NCBI RefSeq assembly: GCF_000224145.3
Contig: NC_020171.2
Location: forward strand, 67,051-131,050
Direction: 5' to 3'
Length of the DNA stretch: 64,000 nucleotides
DNA from: Ciona intestinalis
Lineage: Eukaryota; Chordata; Ascidiacea; Phlebobranchia; Cionidae
How positions within the stretch are numbered: the first letter of the stretch is position 1; each line of letters begins with the position of its first letter. Below, piece after piece: positions 10,001 to 19,894 of the stretch. A model generated the notes under the pieces. It was not told where the DNA came from. It was given only the letters and a program-made list of their open reading frames with translations, and did no database searches. The translations under genes and the position numbers were made by a program.

Positions 10001-11772
10001 GTTTGCTTTCACAAGCGTTGCTCTAGTCAAAGTTATGTTCATATGGTGAAAAAAATAAAAAGCAATCCGCTATAAAGTTACATACAGGGTAATTCGTGAG
10101 CAGGCACAAGATGTGTGAAACAGGACACCCGAGTAGTAACAAATCTTGTTGTGACGTGGGAACAAATGAGTCACACCCAAGTTGTGAATAACGTCATAAT
10201 CCAGGGTATGGGCCGAGCTGTTTCAAAGGCCGTAAAAAGGAAAAAACTCCGATTTATTTAACTTTGGCTGATTTTATCAATAGTAGGATAGGGAAAGACG
10301 GTACACCTTTAGCACATAATATCCAAATATCCTAATCGTGTTTTAAACTTAACAACAGTCTACGAGATTTGCGAGGACAAGGTTTTATAATTCTTTTGAC
10401 TGTTCTTCGTTTACTACGAAAGGGGACGAGAACATAAAATGAAAGCTTGTCCCACCTTCCCAACCCATTACAATTAACCTGGATATAGAAAAATAGCTTT
10501 TTTATTTTAAGTCAGTTAAAAAACAGGTATTTATACACCCACCATGCATATTCCGAATGTATTTAGTGATAAAATTCCTGAAAGAATAGATACGGCGCTC
10601 CCCTCGACGACAGAAGCGAGCCCAATTCCCAATTGAACAAATCCAACGATCATCATAATAATAAAACTGACAATTATGATTATTTCTGGCTTTCTTCTAG
10701 TATTGGTATCACAGCACTCAAGGCACAGCATTCGTTTCAACGATTTCATGCAGTTTTCCATATTACTGAAACAAATAAAAAAAATGTGTTTATGTGCCAC
10801 CCTCGAAAACACCGTGAAAATAAAAGCAATCTAATCATTTGGTATAAGATGTGATATATAGTTCTGTGGGGTAAGATGTGACGCCTTCAGCATGTAATAT
10901 CCTAATTGTGTTTTAAAAAATTAACAACAGTCTGTGGGATTCGTGTAAAAACAGTATAGTAGGGTGGGGGAAGATGGGACACATTTAGCACGTAATACCG
11001 AAACATTAGATCGTGTTTTAAACAATTAAAACGGTATTTGGGAGTCGGGAGGATACAGTTCTATGATTATTTGAATTTTCCTTGTTTGCTACCAAATGTG
11101 ACGAGAAAATAGAATGAAAGGGTTTCCCATCTTCCCCCACCCTAGTACATTACATTTCTTTGAATATTCTTTGTTTACTAACAAATGGGGCGAGAACATA
11201 GAATAATAAATGTGTACCATCTTACCCAACGCTACTGTCTGTTTTAGTTATTTTTCTTGTCGTCCAAAATACGTTGTTAATCGTTTAAATCAAATTCAGG
11301 GAATATGGGATTTAGATGCTAAAGGTATCCCATTTTACCCCACTCTTTTATACATTTAATTTGAACATACCACGTATCTATATATAGTAGGAAGGGGGAA
11401 AACGGGACACTTTTAGCACATAATATATAAACATCCGGATCCTGTTTTAAACAATTAACAACTATGGCAGTCGTGGGGATACAGTTTTATAATTTATTGA
11501 CTGTTTTTTGTTTACTGTGAGACGAGAAAATAAATTAAGAGGTGTCCCATCTTCCCCTGCCTTACTACATACCAAACAGCATCGTATACATACCTTATAG
11601 AATCTGGTAATCTTTCAATTTCAACGACCCTATTGGAGTTAGCAAATCTCACGTGATTTCTCGTCGATGGATCACCAATTTGAGTTTGTGTATCTGGCTG
11701 TACTGAATCAGTTGGAACTTGAATCGTGACATCGTCATAATTCGGCGGAAGATCGTCGTTTATAACTCCCAT
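7049..11772 (-). CDS. Tetraspanin with long cytoplasmic N terminus
   Basis: Four exons on the reverse strand: 11594-11772, 10543-10765, 9543-9655 and 7049-7631. Junction phases agree (AG|T, phase 0, GG|G) and give a 365-residue protein. Residues 1-87 form an acidic, Pro/Thr-containing cytoplasmic segment, far longer than the roughly 12 residues usual in tetraspanins. TM1 is about 88-113 (IIIIVSFIIMMIVGF), TM2 spans the exon 2/3 junction, TM3 is LLIGYIYILLFAGASAIIV, and TM4 (LLFVVFLLFILLYNV) is near the end. The large extracellular loop has the diagnostic WECCG, then YTDW and PNSC. Tetraspanins organise membrane microdomains and partner proteins. The second donor is the less common gtgggt. Exons 2 and 3 occur twice around an assembly gap (copy A listed separately). 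Introns carry several MITE copies. Membership is clear; the subfamily is not assigned. Confidence 0.85.
7817..8046 (-). mobile_element. Type B MITE with partial duplicate left TIR
   Basis: A short TIR-like stretch (7817-7848) precedes a reverse-oriented copy (7849-8046) whose right end is the type B form GATCTTACCCCACAGTACTA. Lies in intron 3 of the tetraspanin gene. Confidence 0.7.
8240..8700 (+). mobile_element. SINE split by a MITE insertion
   Basis: The SINE head (ggtgctgtggtgttgtggtaagagcg) is interrupted after CAACGTATATATAATG by the MITE at 8288-8483. The SINE body and tail (from GTGGGCGTGT to CATGGTAACTCGTGAGCAGG) resume afterwards. The same nested structure recurs at 9708-10160 in the redundant contig. 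Confidence 0.72.
8288..8483 (-). mobile_element. TA-flanked MITE, type A, nested in SINE
   Basis: TIRs TAGTAGGATGGGGGAAGTTG and CCCCCACCCGACTATA. Reverse orientation (ATTTTCTCGTCC follows the left TIR). Confidence 0.85.
8811..9001 (+). mobile_element. TA-flanked MITE, type A, eroded right TIR
   Basis: Left TIR TAGTAGGATAGGGAAAGACG; the right end has drifted to CCCAACCCATTACAA. Confidence 0.75.
9368..9512 (-). mobile_element. Type B MITE broken by the assembly gap
   Basis: The left part (to 9393) and right part (from 9444) of two MITE copies from the two overlapping contigs. They are not necessarily one element. Confidence 0.6.
9394..9443. other. Assembly gap, 50 Ns
   Basis: All three N runs in the window are exactly 50 long, so this is a placeholder and not a measured size. 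This one probably represents a negative gap, because the flanking contigs overlap. Confidence 0.95.
9708..10160 (+). mobile_element. SINE split by a MITE, redundant-contig copy
   Basis: Second contig's version of 8240-8700, with the MITE at 9755-9950 (left TIR TAGTAGGGTGGGGGAAAGTT). Confidence 0.72.
10281..10471 (+). mobile_element. TA-flanked MITE, redundant-contig copy
   Basis: Counterpart of 8811-9001 in the second contig, with the same eroded right end. Confidence 0.75.
10856..11570 (+). mobile_element. Cluster of five MITE copies and fragments in intron 1 of the tetraspanin gene
   Basis: In order: a truncated type B left part (10856-10954); an intact type A (10955-11148); a right half (11149-11238); a reverse type B partial ending CCCATTTTACCCCACTCTTT (11250-11353); and a type A copy (11383-11570) ending 24 bases from the exon 1 donor (exon edge 11594). 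Successive copies abut at shared TA dinucleotides. Confidence 0.78.
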
Positions 11773-11970
11773 GGTAAAGTTATAGAATCCAAATTATACT
11801 GAATTGCCAAGGTTTTTGAGTAGTCGTTTTATATCCATGCGAGTACACTTAAAGAATTATGTATTTAACCAATTAAATACAACACGTTTTTTGTTTGTAT
11901 AGGCTGTATATTAAGAAAGTATAAGCGAACAATACCTTTAATAGGGTGAACTAAGTTCTCCTATGCTTTT

Positions 11971-12071
11971 ATAGTAATGTAGGGTAAGATAGGATACCGT
12001 TTATACATAGAGCCCATCAAAATGGGACAAACAAATAGACTGGAAATCTTACCTTACCCCGTCTTACTATA
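11971..12071. mobile_element. Internally deleted type B MITE (about 100 bp)
   Basis: Both TIRs remain (GTAGGGTAAGATAGGATACC and CTTACCTTACCCCGTCTTAC), but most of the interior is missing. Lies upstream of the tetraspanin start codon. Confidence 0.65.
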
Positions 12072-12396
12072 ACTAGTAGGGCTATTGTGTATTATGAACA
12101 GAAACAGTCTATTTTATATAACTTGCACTATAAGCCTACTGTAGGCATAGAGTCAGGATTCTAAACCTGGTTTACCTATGTAAGCCCACTTCAAGGCACA
12201 TAATACGTTTGGTGTAGATTGCCCGTCTTACAACACAAAAGGACAATAGCAGTCTGTCGTCATAACACAAAAAAAGAAAATGGAATGTTCGTACCGTATC
12301 CAATGACAAAGCAATTTCTATGATTTGAAGACACAATAGTCTTAGAAATCGTACCATGATTTTGCTGACCAATCTAGACGGTGTAAAATGTACATA

Positions 12397-12590
12397 TATA
12401 GTAGGTTTGGGGAGATGGAACAAGTTTAGCACATAATATCCAAATATCGTTATCCTATTTTAAACAATTATCAACGGTCTATGGAAATCGTGAAGATACG
12501 GTTTTATAATTCTTTGAGAATTCTTTGTTTACCACCAAATGGAACGTAAAATAGAATCAACAGGTGTTCTAACTCCCCCACCCTAATATA
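12397..12590 (+). mobile_element. TA-flanked MITE, type A
   Basis: Left TIR TAGTAGGTTTGGGGAGATGG, right end CTCCCCCACCCTAATATA. Confidence 0.8.
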
Positions 12591-12763
12591 TGGAAGCAAA
12601 ATACTTATTATTAACCAGTATTTATTTGTCCAAATTAAAAAAGAAAAGCGTGTCAGTTACAAACCAATTCGCACGTTTAAGGTAAACTGTATACGTTCTG
12701 TTGGAGATATTTTTGTTTTAATACTGACGAATGAATGTGGGCATCACATACTAGAAAACACAT

Positions 12764-12946
12764 ACAGTAGGTCAGGGTAAAATGCTGGTCAATATTTACA
12801 TTCTCTTTCAAAGACATTTACAGAATTTGACAACCGTATTCTCACGACTTTAAAGGGGCATTCTTAATTGATAAAAACACGATTGGAAAATATGGAATAT
12901 TTGTGCTAGGCCTATAACGATATTCCATCTAACCCCACTTTACTAT
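12764..12946 (-). mobile_element. TA-flanked MITE, type B-like, eroded
   Basis: Left TIR CAGTAGGTCAGGGTAAAATG, right end ATCTAACCCCACTTTACTATA. Confidence 0.68.
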
Positions 12947-13608
12947 ACGGCCAATTGACCTCTAAAAATTGCCCAAACAACTATTTATTCCTAAATATAC
13001 AAAAGCGAATTTACGCATAAGCATGATTTCTTTCATACAATATCTCAATTACTGTTTGCTTTTGAAACGGATATGATTTATGTAACTATATGCCATTAAA
13101 CACAAGGAACAAACAATTTCTAGGTTCCCAAGGAGCGACGTCAGATTTGGTTGCCAGGCTTCAATATACTGCTCTTCCAGCCATATTTCAACCACAATAT
13201 TTGAACCACTATAAGCTATACCTTTCGTTTCGCTTATGAAACAATGAAATGAATGAATGAATGGAATTTATTTCGTTTCTTCAGTCACAATAACGAAGAA
13301 CAAGAGAGTTGATAAAAAGCGAAAAGACAGGTAGTAACGGTAAAACAACAGTTGTTAAAATACGCTTATTGATAAAAAAGAAAGAAATATTGTTTTGAAT
13401 AAAAGGCGTGACCGTTACACCCTTAGTATCGTTTTAGACAGATTATATACTGAAACCTTGCAATTGGAAAAACAAGATAAGAATTTAGATTTTAGTGATA
13501 AAAAGGAAAATTTTAATAAAATTTTAAAATCATTATTATATGCTTAAAAATGGTTGCACAGTTTAAAATCAAGAAGGTGTGTTTTTAGTCGTAGTAATAG
13601 GCTTAAAA
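12947..13608. other. Upstream region of the mucin-like gene
   Basis: AT-rich DNA without a recognised gene, apart from the repeat at 13249-13432. It should contain the promoter of the downstream gene, but no specific site is recognised. Confidence 0.35.
13249..13432 (-). repeat. Dispersed repeat R2 (second SINE-like family), copy 1
   Basis: Starts with GAATGAATGAATGGAATTTA, as a reverse-strand SINE tail would, then TTCAGTCACAATAACGAAGA, AACAACAGTTGTTAAAATAC and AAAGGCGTGACCGTTACACC. About 92% identical by eye to 16012-16186. No pol III boxes were found. Confidence 0.75.
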
Positions 13609-16521
13609 ATGTGGAATTTCTGTTTGCTTAATCTAATAGCATTCGTCATGTTGGGTAAGTACCTACATACATAGATAAATTTTAATCAACCTATATCATA
13701 ACTGATTGTTTAACAGTATTTGGGGTCTTTGGAGCAGTTTTCAGTGATAACTCAACAACAAGCGCACCAACAATAACTGTATCAGCAGCTAGCGCATTAA
13801 TAGCTGGAGTATCAACATCACTTCAATCAACAAAATACGCATCAACAGCAGGCGTTTCAACAGTAATCTCCTCAACAAATGTTGCATCAACAGCAGGCGT
13901 TTCAACAGCAGGCGTTTCAACACTAGGCGCTTCCACAGCTGGTATTTCAACAGTACTCCCATCAACAAATGCTACATCAACAAAATACGCATCAACAAGC
14001 GGGTCATCAACAAATTCTCCATTAAAAGGTGGCTTATCAACAAATGCTGCATCAACGGCAGGCGTTTCAACAATAGGCGAAACAACAGCAGGTGTACCAA
14101 CAGCTAACGTTTCAAAAGTTCCCCCATCGACAAAATACGCATCAACAAGTGCCTTATCAACAAATGCTACACCAACAAGTGGCTTATTAACAGTAGGCGA
14201 AACAACAGCAGGCGTTTCAACAGTAGACGTATCAACATTATCCCCAACAACAAAATACGCATCAACAAGTGGTTTATCAACAAATGTTTCATCAACAGCA
14301 GACGTTTTAACAGTAGGCGTATCAACATTATCCCCAACAACAAAATACGCATCAACAAGTGGTTTATCAACAAATGTTTCATCAACAGCAGACGTTTTAA
14401 CAGTAGGCGTATCAACATTATCCCCAACAACAAAATACGCATCAACAAGTGGTTTATCAACAAATGTTTCATCAACAGCAGACGTTTTAACAGTAGGCGT
14501 ATCAACATTATCCCCAACAACAAAATACGCATCAACAAGTGATTTATCAACAAATGTTGCATCAACAACGGGCGTTTCAACTAAGAGGGGGCAGCAGAAT
14601 CAACAACAACTAACCCATCAATCACAGAAACAACTTCATATATAACGACCGATGGAACACCAGCTGTTAAAGTTCCAACCAATGGACTTTCTACAGGAGG
14701 TGATCATTTTTATGTTAGTTTTATTGCTTAGCAAGAAAATAGAATAAAAGGGTGTCTCATCTTTTCCCACTCTACTATATGATACTGCTGCCAGGTATGT
14801 AGTACTGTGGGGTAATATGGCACATACTACCCTATATTTCCTAAATCGAGTTGTTAACCCGTTCGAGTCATGAGGATACGAGAATACAGAAAATAATACT
14901 GTTAAAAAAAATAAAATAAAAGCGCTTGATAATATGCCTCACACCAAATTAAAAACGACTCTTAAAGTATTACAGCATGCGTCCTTATTCCAAGGCGTGT
15001 ATACAAAATAGTTTTTTTTAGAAATGTTTTATAAGATTTAATTTCAAGAATCTATCATAACATGTGTCTCTTTTAGAAATTGTTGCAATTTCTCTTTTGG
15101 TGCCTCTTGCTTTTATTCTGATTCTGTACATAACGTTTTCTTTCTGCACAACTTACCAAAGGTATGTATAGTACATTGCAAAACTAAGACTACTTTAGAA
15201 CTATTTATTTGTTGTGTACCTTCAGCGCTGTGGCACACTGCTGGTTAGGGCGACGCCTCTGACCTAGGCTTTACGGGTTCAAGGCTCGTCACTGCTACCA
15301 CTGTGGGCGTATGTGCCCTTTGGAAAAACGCTAACGGCAATTGTCCAACCCTGTGGTCACTTTAGATTGTCTACATTGTAAAAAATATACAGAAAAAAAA
15401 CACTTTACAATGTTGCATACGCGGTAACTCGTAAACGGGCACGAGGTGCATGAAAGAAATCACTTGTTTTTATAACTACCTTGTTTTCCCGCGAAGCGAG
15501 AATAAACGAAGGTAAATTCACTCACTTATTCGTTTATTCATTTATATTATAGAAACAAAAGAATGAAAAATCGTAACGGCGGCATGTTTACATTAACGCC
15601 ACCAAGCGATAAGGTTGCAGTATATTCACTTGACAGAGGAGGGAGGGAGCGCCCTGAAAACGAGTATAACGTTGAAATTATCGACATCGAACCACCAACC
15701 ATTTCTACAGGTGAAGCTATGTCGACGTTCAAAAACCTAAACGTGAGTTTAAACATTTTTACAGAGGCTACATGTAAATTGGTAAGTCGTTAAGTTTTAA
15801 AACAGTGCATGGCTGGGGTATTATGCAATCTTAACTTATGAATCCCGTTTTTATACTGGCGCCTTGGCTTATTGATTAGGTGCTTGCAGTATTACCAAAA
15901 TATGCGAAAATTATTCGATACTTTTACTATCGCCCGCACGTGTGACCATGGGCATGACACTTAACTTTTCTCTAACTCAGTAGTGATCAATGGATTGTAG
16001 CACATTAAGTGAATGAATGAATGAAATTTATTTCGTCTCTTCGGTCACGATAACGAAGAACAAGAGAGTTGATAAAAAGCGAATAGACGGGTAGTAACGG
16101 TAAAACAACAGTTGTTAAAACACGCTTATTGATAAAAAAGAAAGAATGTTTTGGATAAAAGGCGTGACCGTTACACCCTACAGACGATAGAATGACAAAA
16201 TTAAATAAATAACATTTTAGTGTTGGGACAATGAGCTAACTCTGGCTTAAATTTCAAGTACCTCACCCATATAGAATAGAATAACCAAACTGCCACAAAC
16301 TACCATACAATATTACCCTGCGTTACGTGATTTCGTCAAAAATTTAAAACATATTTCTAACGATATTTGTTTGTTTTTCAAACGTTTTGTAGGTGACTGA
16401 TCTTGAAACGGCTGATGCTGGTAGCTTAACCAATCAAGCGCCCGCTGCCATGGCAACTGTTGCAAATGAAATAATGGAATTAGCGCCAACTACCGGCGTA
16501 TCATATCAAGTATTGGACTAA
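13609..16521 (+). CDS. Mucin-like type I membrane protein with 30-residue Ser/Thr repeats and ITIM-like tail
   Basis: Five exons: 13609-13654 (signal peptide MWNFCLLNLIAFVMLG), 13717-14699 (mucin domain), 15077-15161 (membrane segment ISLLVPLAFILILYITF), 15553-15742 and 16393-16521 (cytoplasmic). The large exon has no ATG of its own. It encodes about 325 residues of STNxxSTxxGVST-type sequence, rich in Ser and Thr for O-glycosylation, with an almost perfect 90 bp (30-residue) tandem unit over about 14233-14530. The tail contains VYSL, EYNV and, at the C terminus, VSYQVLD, which fits the ITIM consensus [SIVL]xYxx[IVL]. One caution: the frame on the two sides of a five-G run (14587-14591) differs by one base. 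One missing G in the assembly would restore agreement with the exon 3 phase; alternatively this allele is defective. Looks like a glycosylated surface receptor or ligand; no named family recognised. Confidence 0.75.
14233..14530 (+). repeat. 90 bp coding minisatellite
   Basis: The unit beginning CAAATGTTTCATCAACAGCA recurs at 14281, 14371 and 14461, virtually without change, within the mucin exon. The surrounding exon is made of older, diverged versions of the same 12-30 bp motifs. Confidence 0.9.
14710..14900 (+). mobile_element. Two MITE fragments in the mucin gene intron 2
   Basis: A right half with intact right TIR (14710-14785, ending CTCATCTTTTCCCACTCTAC) is followed by a left type B part (from about 14798, GTACTGTGGGGTAATATGG). 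Confidence 0.65.
15222..15545 (+). mobile_element. tRNA-derived SINE, near full length
   Basis: B box (ggttcaaggctcgtc), body and ATTCATTTAT tail. It ends 7 bases before the exon 4 start of the mucin-like gene, so the SINE tail forms the end of the intron and part of the acceptor tract. Confidence 0.8.
16012..16186 (-). repeat. Dispersed repeat R2, copy 2
   Basis: Direct repeat of 13249-13432; the two copies bracket most of the mucin-like gene. Lies in intron 4. Confidence 0.75.
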
Positions 16522-16552
16522 ATGAGCGACAATCTAAACCTTTCACGTTTAT

Positions 16553-16735
16553 ACTATATGGTGGGGTAAAACGGGTCTTGTTTACAGTCTATTTTCTTGT
16601 CCTATTAAACAGTAAAAAAAAATATTTGTAGAATTGTGTAACCGTAGCCCCGTTACGATAAAAGAGCGTTCTTAAATGTTAAAAACACATCAAGAAAATA
16701 TGAAATTTAGGAGCTAACGACTTACCAGAGTACTG
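16553..16735 (-). mobile_element. MITE in the mucin gene 3' region, truncated
   Basis: Starts TATATGGTGGGGTAAAACGG about 30 bases after the stop codon. The type B right TIR is eroded to CGACTTACCAGAGTACTG. Confidence 0.7.
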
Positions 16736-17093
16736 TACTTTGTAATGGCATTTGTCTGTACTTAAGAGTGTGCCCTGTTATATTGGCCCTTGGCTTCAGA
16801 CACCAAAAACGCTATCTTTGTATTAACGAATATTTGTTGATCAATACGAACTGACATTATTCTGATGTTAACTGAATCATATTCCTTCTACCAAAATACG
16901 TGTTTCCTTTATTGTGCTTTTCTTCATAAAAAAATCATTCTTTTTCTGCATAACATAATTTTGGAATCGAAATACCGTTATATATTAGTATAATTATTAT
17001 TATATTCTTTGTGCAATCAGATTATATCTTTAAATCGGTGAAATTGTTATATATCGGAATACACATGCAACATGCAACAAAGTAAATAGATAA
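16731..17093. repeat. Gap-flanking direct repeat, left contig end
   Basis: Repeated after the second N run from 17144 (CTTACCAGAGTACTGTACTT onward), with about 1-3% difference and a small insertion around 17463-17500. Same signature of overlapping allelic contigs as at the first gap. Confidence 0.88.
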
Positions 17094-17143
17094 NNNNNNN
17101 NNNNNNNNNNNNNNNNNNNNNNNNNNNNNNNNNNNNNNNNNNN
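17094..17143. other. Assembly gap, 50 Ns
   Basis: Placeholder gap between overlapping contig ends. Confidence 0.95.
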
Positions 17144-17525
17144 CTTACCAGAGTACTGTACTTTGTAATGGCATTTGTCTGTACTTAAGAGTGTGCCCTG
17201 TTATATTGGCCCTTGGCTTCAGACACCAAAAACGCTATCTTTGTATTAACGAATATTTGTTGATCAATACGAACTGACATTATTCTGATGTTAACTGAAT
17301 CAAATTCCTTCTACCAAAATACGTGTTTTCTTTATTGTGCTTTTCTTCATAAAAAAAGAAACATTTTTTTCTTCATAACATAATTTTGGAATCGAAATAC
17401 TGTTATATATTAGTATAATTATTATTGTATTCTTTGTGCAATCAGATTATATCTTTAAATCAAAGTAAGTAACAAATGTTAGGTTTCGTGTCAACAATGA
17501 GATTGTTATATATCGGAATACATAA
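17144..17525. repeat. Gap-flanking direct repeat, right contig start
   Basis: Counterpart of 16731-17080. Confidence 0.88.
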
Positions 17526-17529
17526 GTAC

Positions 17530-17850
17530 ACCATGCCCCAGTGGTCGGCGTGTAAAAGTATAACCAGAGGGTGCCGGATTTGAGACCCGGTGCTGCTACC
17601 ATTGAGACCATGTTTCTTATTCAGTAAGACACTTGCATATAAATAGCTTTATGCCCTACGTACAGCAAAACAATCGTTATAATACGGGTGTTATTCATAC
17701 ATCCCATGCCAGCTTACGAGTAACTGGATGTATGTTACTTTGTGAGTGATTATTTTTTGTGTACATGAAACAGAACATTAGTGTTATAAGGACCGTCTTT
17801 GCCCCGCCACGCCAGGATTAGGAAATGCGCTTCATTTATTTCGATTGTAA
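17530..17850. mobile_element. Rearranged SINE pieces
   Basis: A forward head with tRNA-like boxes (gtggtcggcgtgtaaaagta; gatttgagacccgg) at 17535-17625, a reverse-oriented tail (17665-17755) and another forward tail (17758-17850). Confidence 0.6.
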
Positions 17851-18004
17851 TAAGACAACGTCTTTATTATGTACATTATCTTCTTTATTTAGTTCACCTG
17901 CTTGTAAAACGAGTGTCCTTACATGGCACTTAAAATTCATTACTTTAACACAAAATTGTATTTGTTGTACAAGTGGCAATTTATCGCATGTGTCATTTAT
18001 AGTA

Positions 18005-18312
18005 ATTTTACGTAAAATGGGATACCGCTAGCACCTATGACCCAGATTTTCTAATTTTGTTCTGAACAATTTACAACGCCTTTTTATAGCTTCACAACTA
18101 CGGTTTATAGTTCTGTAATTGTTCTTTGTTTCCTAGCCAATTAGGCGTGAAAATAGAACAAAAACATGTTCCATCTTACCCCACCCTATTATACAGAATC
18201 ATACCGTATCCTTGGGGCTCTAAACAAGCGTGGGTAACTGTTAAAAACGAAATTTAAAATATAGAATAAAAGTTTTTTTAATACGGTATCCATCTTACCC
18301 CACAGTACCATA
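18005..18312. mobile_element. Two type B MITE remnants
   Basis: A forward copy with weak left end (18005-18195, right end CCATCTTACCCCACCCTATT) and a reverse partial (18205-18312, right end TACCCCACAGTACCATAC). Confidence 0.65.
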
Positions 18313-19030
18313 CTACCAATTGTTTGGTCCAATCATTCTTTAGCCGTGCGCTCATTTTACAAGGAAACAAATGCGTTGTACTAGATTAAGAAATCTTTTG
18401 ATCCACTTGGCAGACATGTTTTCCAGAATGAAATGCCATGGAATTAGATAATGCGGATCGAATCGTAAAAAAAGCAATTCCCGGCAGGATCCGATTAATT
18501 TGTTTATGTACACCGCCCGACGTTTCTTAGCGTCTCCCGCTTAGGGAATTAATTGCAAGCCATCAATAGGTCAAATCTGTCTCGGCCAATTGACACAAGA
18601 TTACCGTTGCGCTAAGATCGGATGCGACAAAGGACCATCCGTGATGAGAATAAATTACTGTTGCGTGCTATGCGTCGAAACGTAACCACACGGCGAGTTT
18701 TCAGCAGTTTTTGCAACACGCAGCCTTAAAAGAAAGTTTCGTGTAAAGGTTCAGGTTATCTGTCTTAATTTAAACAACTTAGATGCAAAAAAGTGGTTTC
18801 GTTTGATTTATTTTTAAATTCCAGTACCTAACAGTAGCCCGTTTAAGTTTTAGCTGTATCTAATATGTGTATACGGTGTATATGAGTTATATGGTTTGCA
18901 GAACAACAGTTAGGTTACTACATCAGCATTTTAAAAATGTAATGTTTTAGTAATAATTTTGTTTTATGGATTATTGCTATTTGTTTAGTCCTGTTGTGGG
19001 AACTTATTATATTTACCGGCATAAAGGTGT
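18313..19030. other. Repeat-free intergenic DNA with clustered homeodomain-like sites
   Basis: This 700 bp block upstream of the receptor gene contains no MITE or SINE and is less AT-rich at 18440-18720. That part contains several GATTA/TAATC and ATTA cores (for example CGGATCCGATTAATTTG near 18486-18503). It could be a cis-regulatory module, but this is only inference. Confidence 0.25.
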
Positions 19031-19038
19031 ACTGTTTG

Positions 19039-19412
19039 TATAGTTCTGTCGGGTAAGATAAGACAGCTTTTAGCACATAATATACAAACATCTTGATCGT
19101 GTTTTAAACAATTAACAACAGTCTATGGGAGTCGTGAGGATACGATTTTATAATTCTATGAATGTTCTTTGTTTACTATCAAATGGAACGAGGAAATAGA
19201 ATGAAAAGTTGTCCCGTCTTCCCCTACCTTATACTATGCAACAGGGATTGTTTGTAGTCACAAATATGTCAATTACATTAGCTATTTGAGTCGCATATAG
19301 TATATAGGGTTGGGAAATACGGGACGTCTTTTCGTTCTATTTTCTCGTCCTATTTGGTAGTTAACAAAGAACATTCAAAGAATTATTAAACCGTATCTTC
19401 ACGACTCACATA
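19039..19412. mobile_element. Type A MITE (+) and truncated MITE (-)
   Basis: A full copy at 19039-19236 (TAGTTCTGTCGGGTAAGATA; CCCCTACCTTATACTA) and a reverse left part at 19303-19412. Confidence 0.75.
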
Positions 19413-19894
19413 TCGAAATGTTGTCTACATACATTTGTGGGTTGACGTCTTTTAAGGTCACGCCGTTTTATCTTATCTCTTATTTACGTAAAGGCGCGTT
19501 TCCAGAAGCGCATTTCAAAGTGCACGTATCTCTTTTTTGTTGTTCTTTAAATCTAGGAACTAAAATATTGATTATGACGTCACAATCCTTGCCGTTGTCT
19601 TCTAGCATAGTTGAAATTTATTTTCGGTAAAAGCAAACGAAACATTGCTCGCCAATTGCTGTACATGTATGCAGAATAGCAATTACATTTGGTTTTTAAC
19701 AGTATATTTTGGATACTGTTTATATACAAAAGAAATTTTTGCATATTAAACTTAAACTGTTGCAAAAAGGTTTTAGATAATAAAAGGCAGGAGACAGTGT
19801 TTAAGTTTACGCTAAACTAGCGTTAAAGAACATATAGAGAAAAATAAGATAAATATTAAATACGAATAAGACAGAACGAGGCAAAATAAAATAA

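Larger units (their letters stand above)
9444..10882. repeat. Gap-flanking 1.4 kb direct repeat, copy 2
   Basis: Begins immediately after the N run with AAAATCTCG and corresponds to the sequence from 7978. It ends inside the MITE that the left contig also ends in (GGGGTAAGATGTGAC). Confidence 0.9.

Noticed and set aside
7978-10882. Two tandem tetraspanin genes
   Set aside because: Only exons 2 and 3 are duplicated, and the duplicate ends exactly at an N gap on both sides. An allelic contig overlap explains this better than two genes.
12172-12432. 86-codon minus-strand frame upstream of the tetraspanin
   Set aside because: Partly inside a MITE, with no recognisable domain or matching splice phase to the tetraspanin first exon.
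14167-14580. 137-codon minus-strand open frame of Leu/Ile-rich repeats
   Set aside because: It is the antisense shadow of the Ser/Thr repeat exon of the mucin-like gene, whose plus-strand frame has a signal peptide, TM exon and consistent splice phases.
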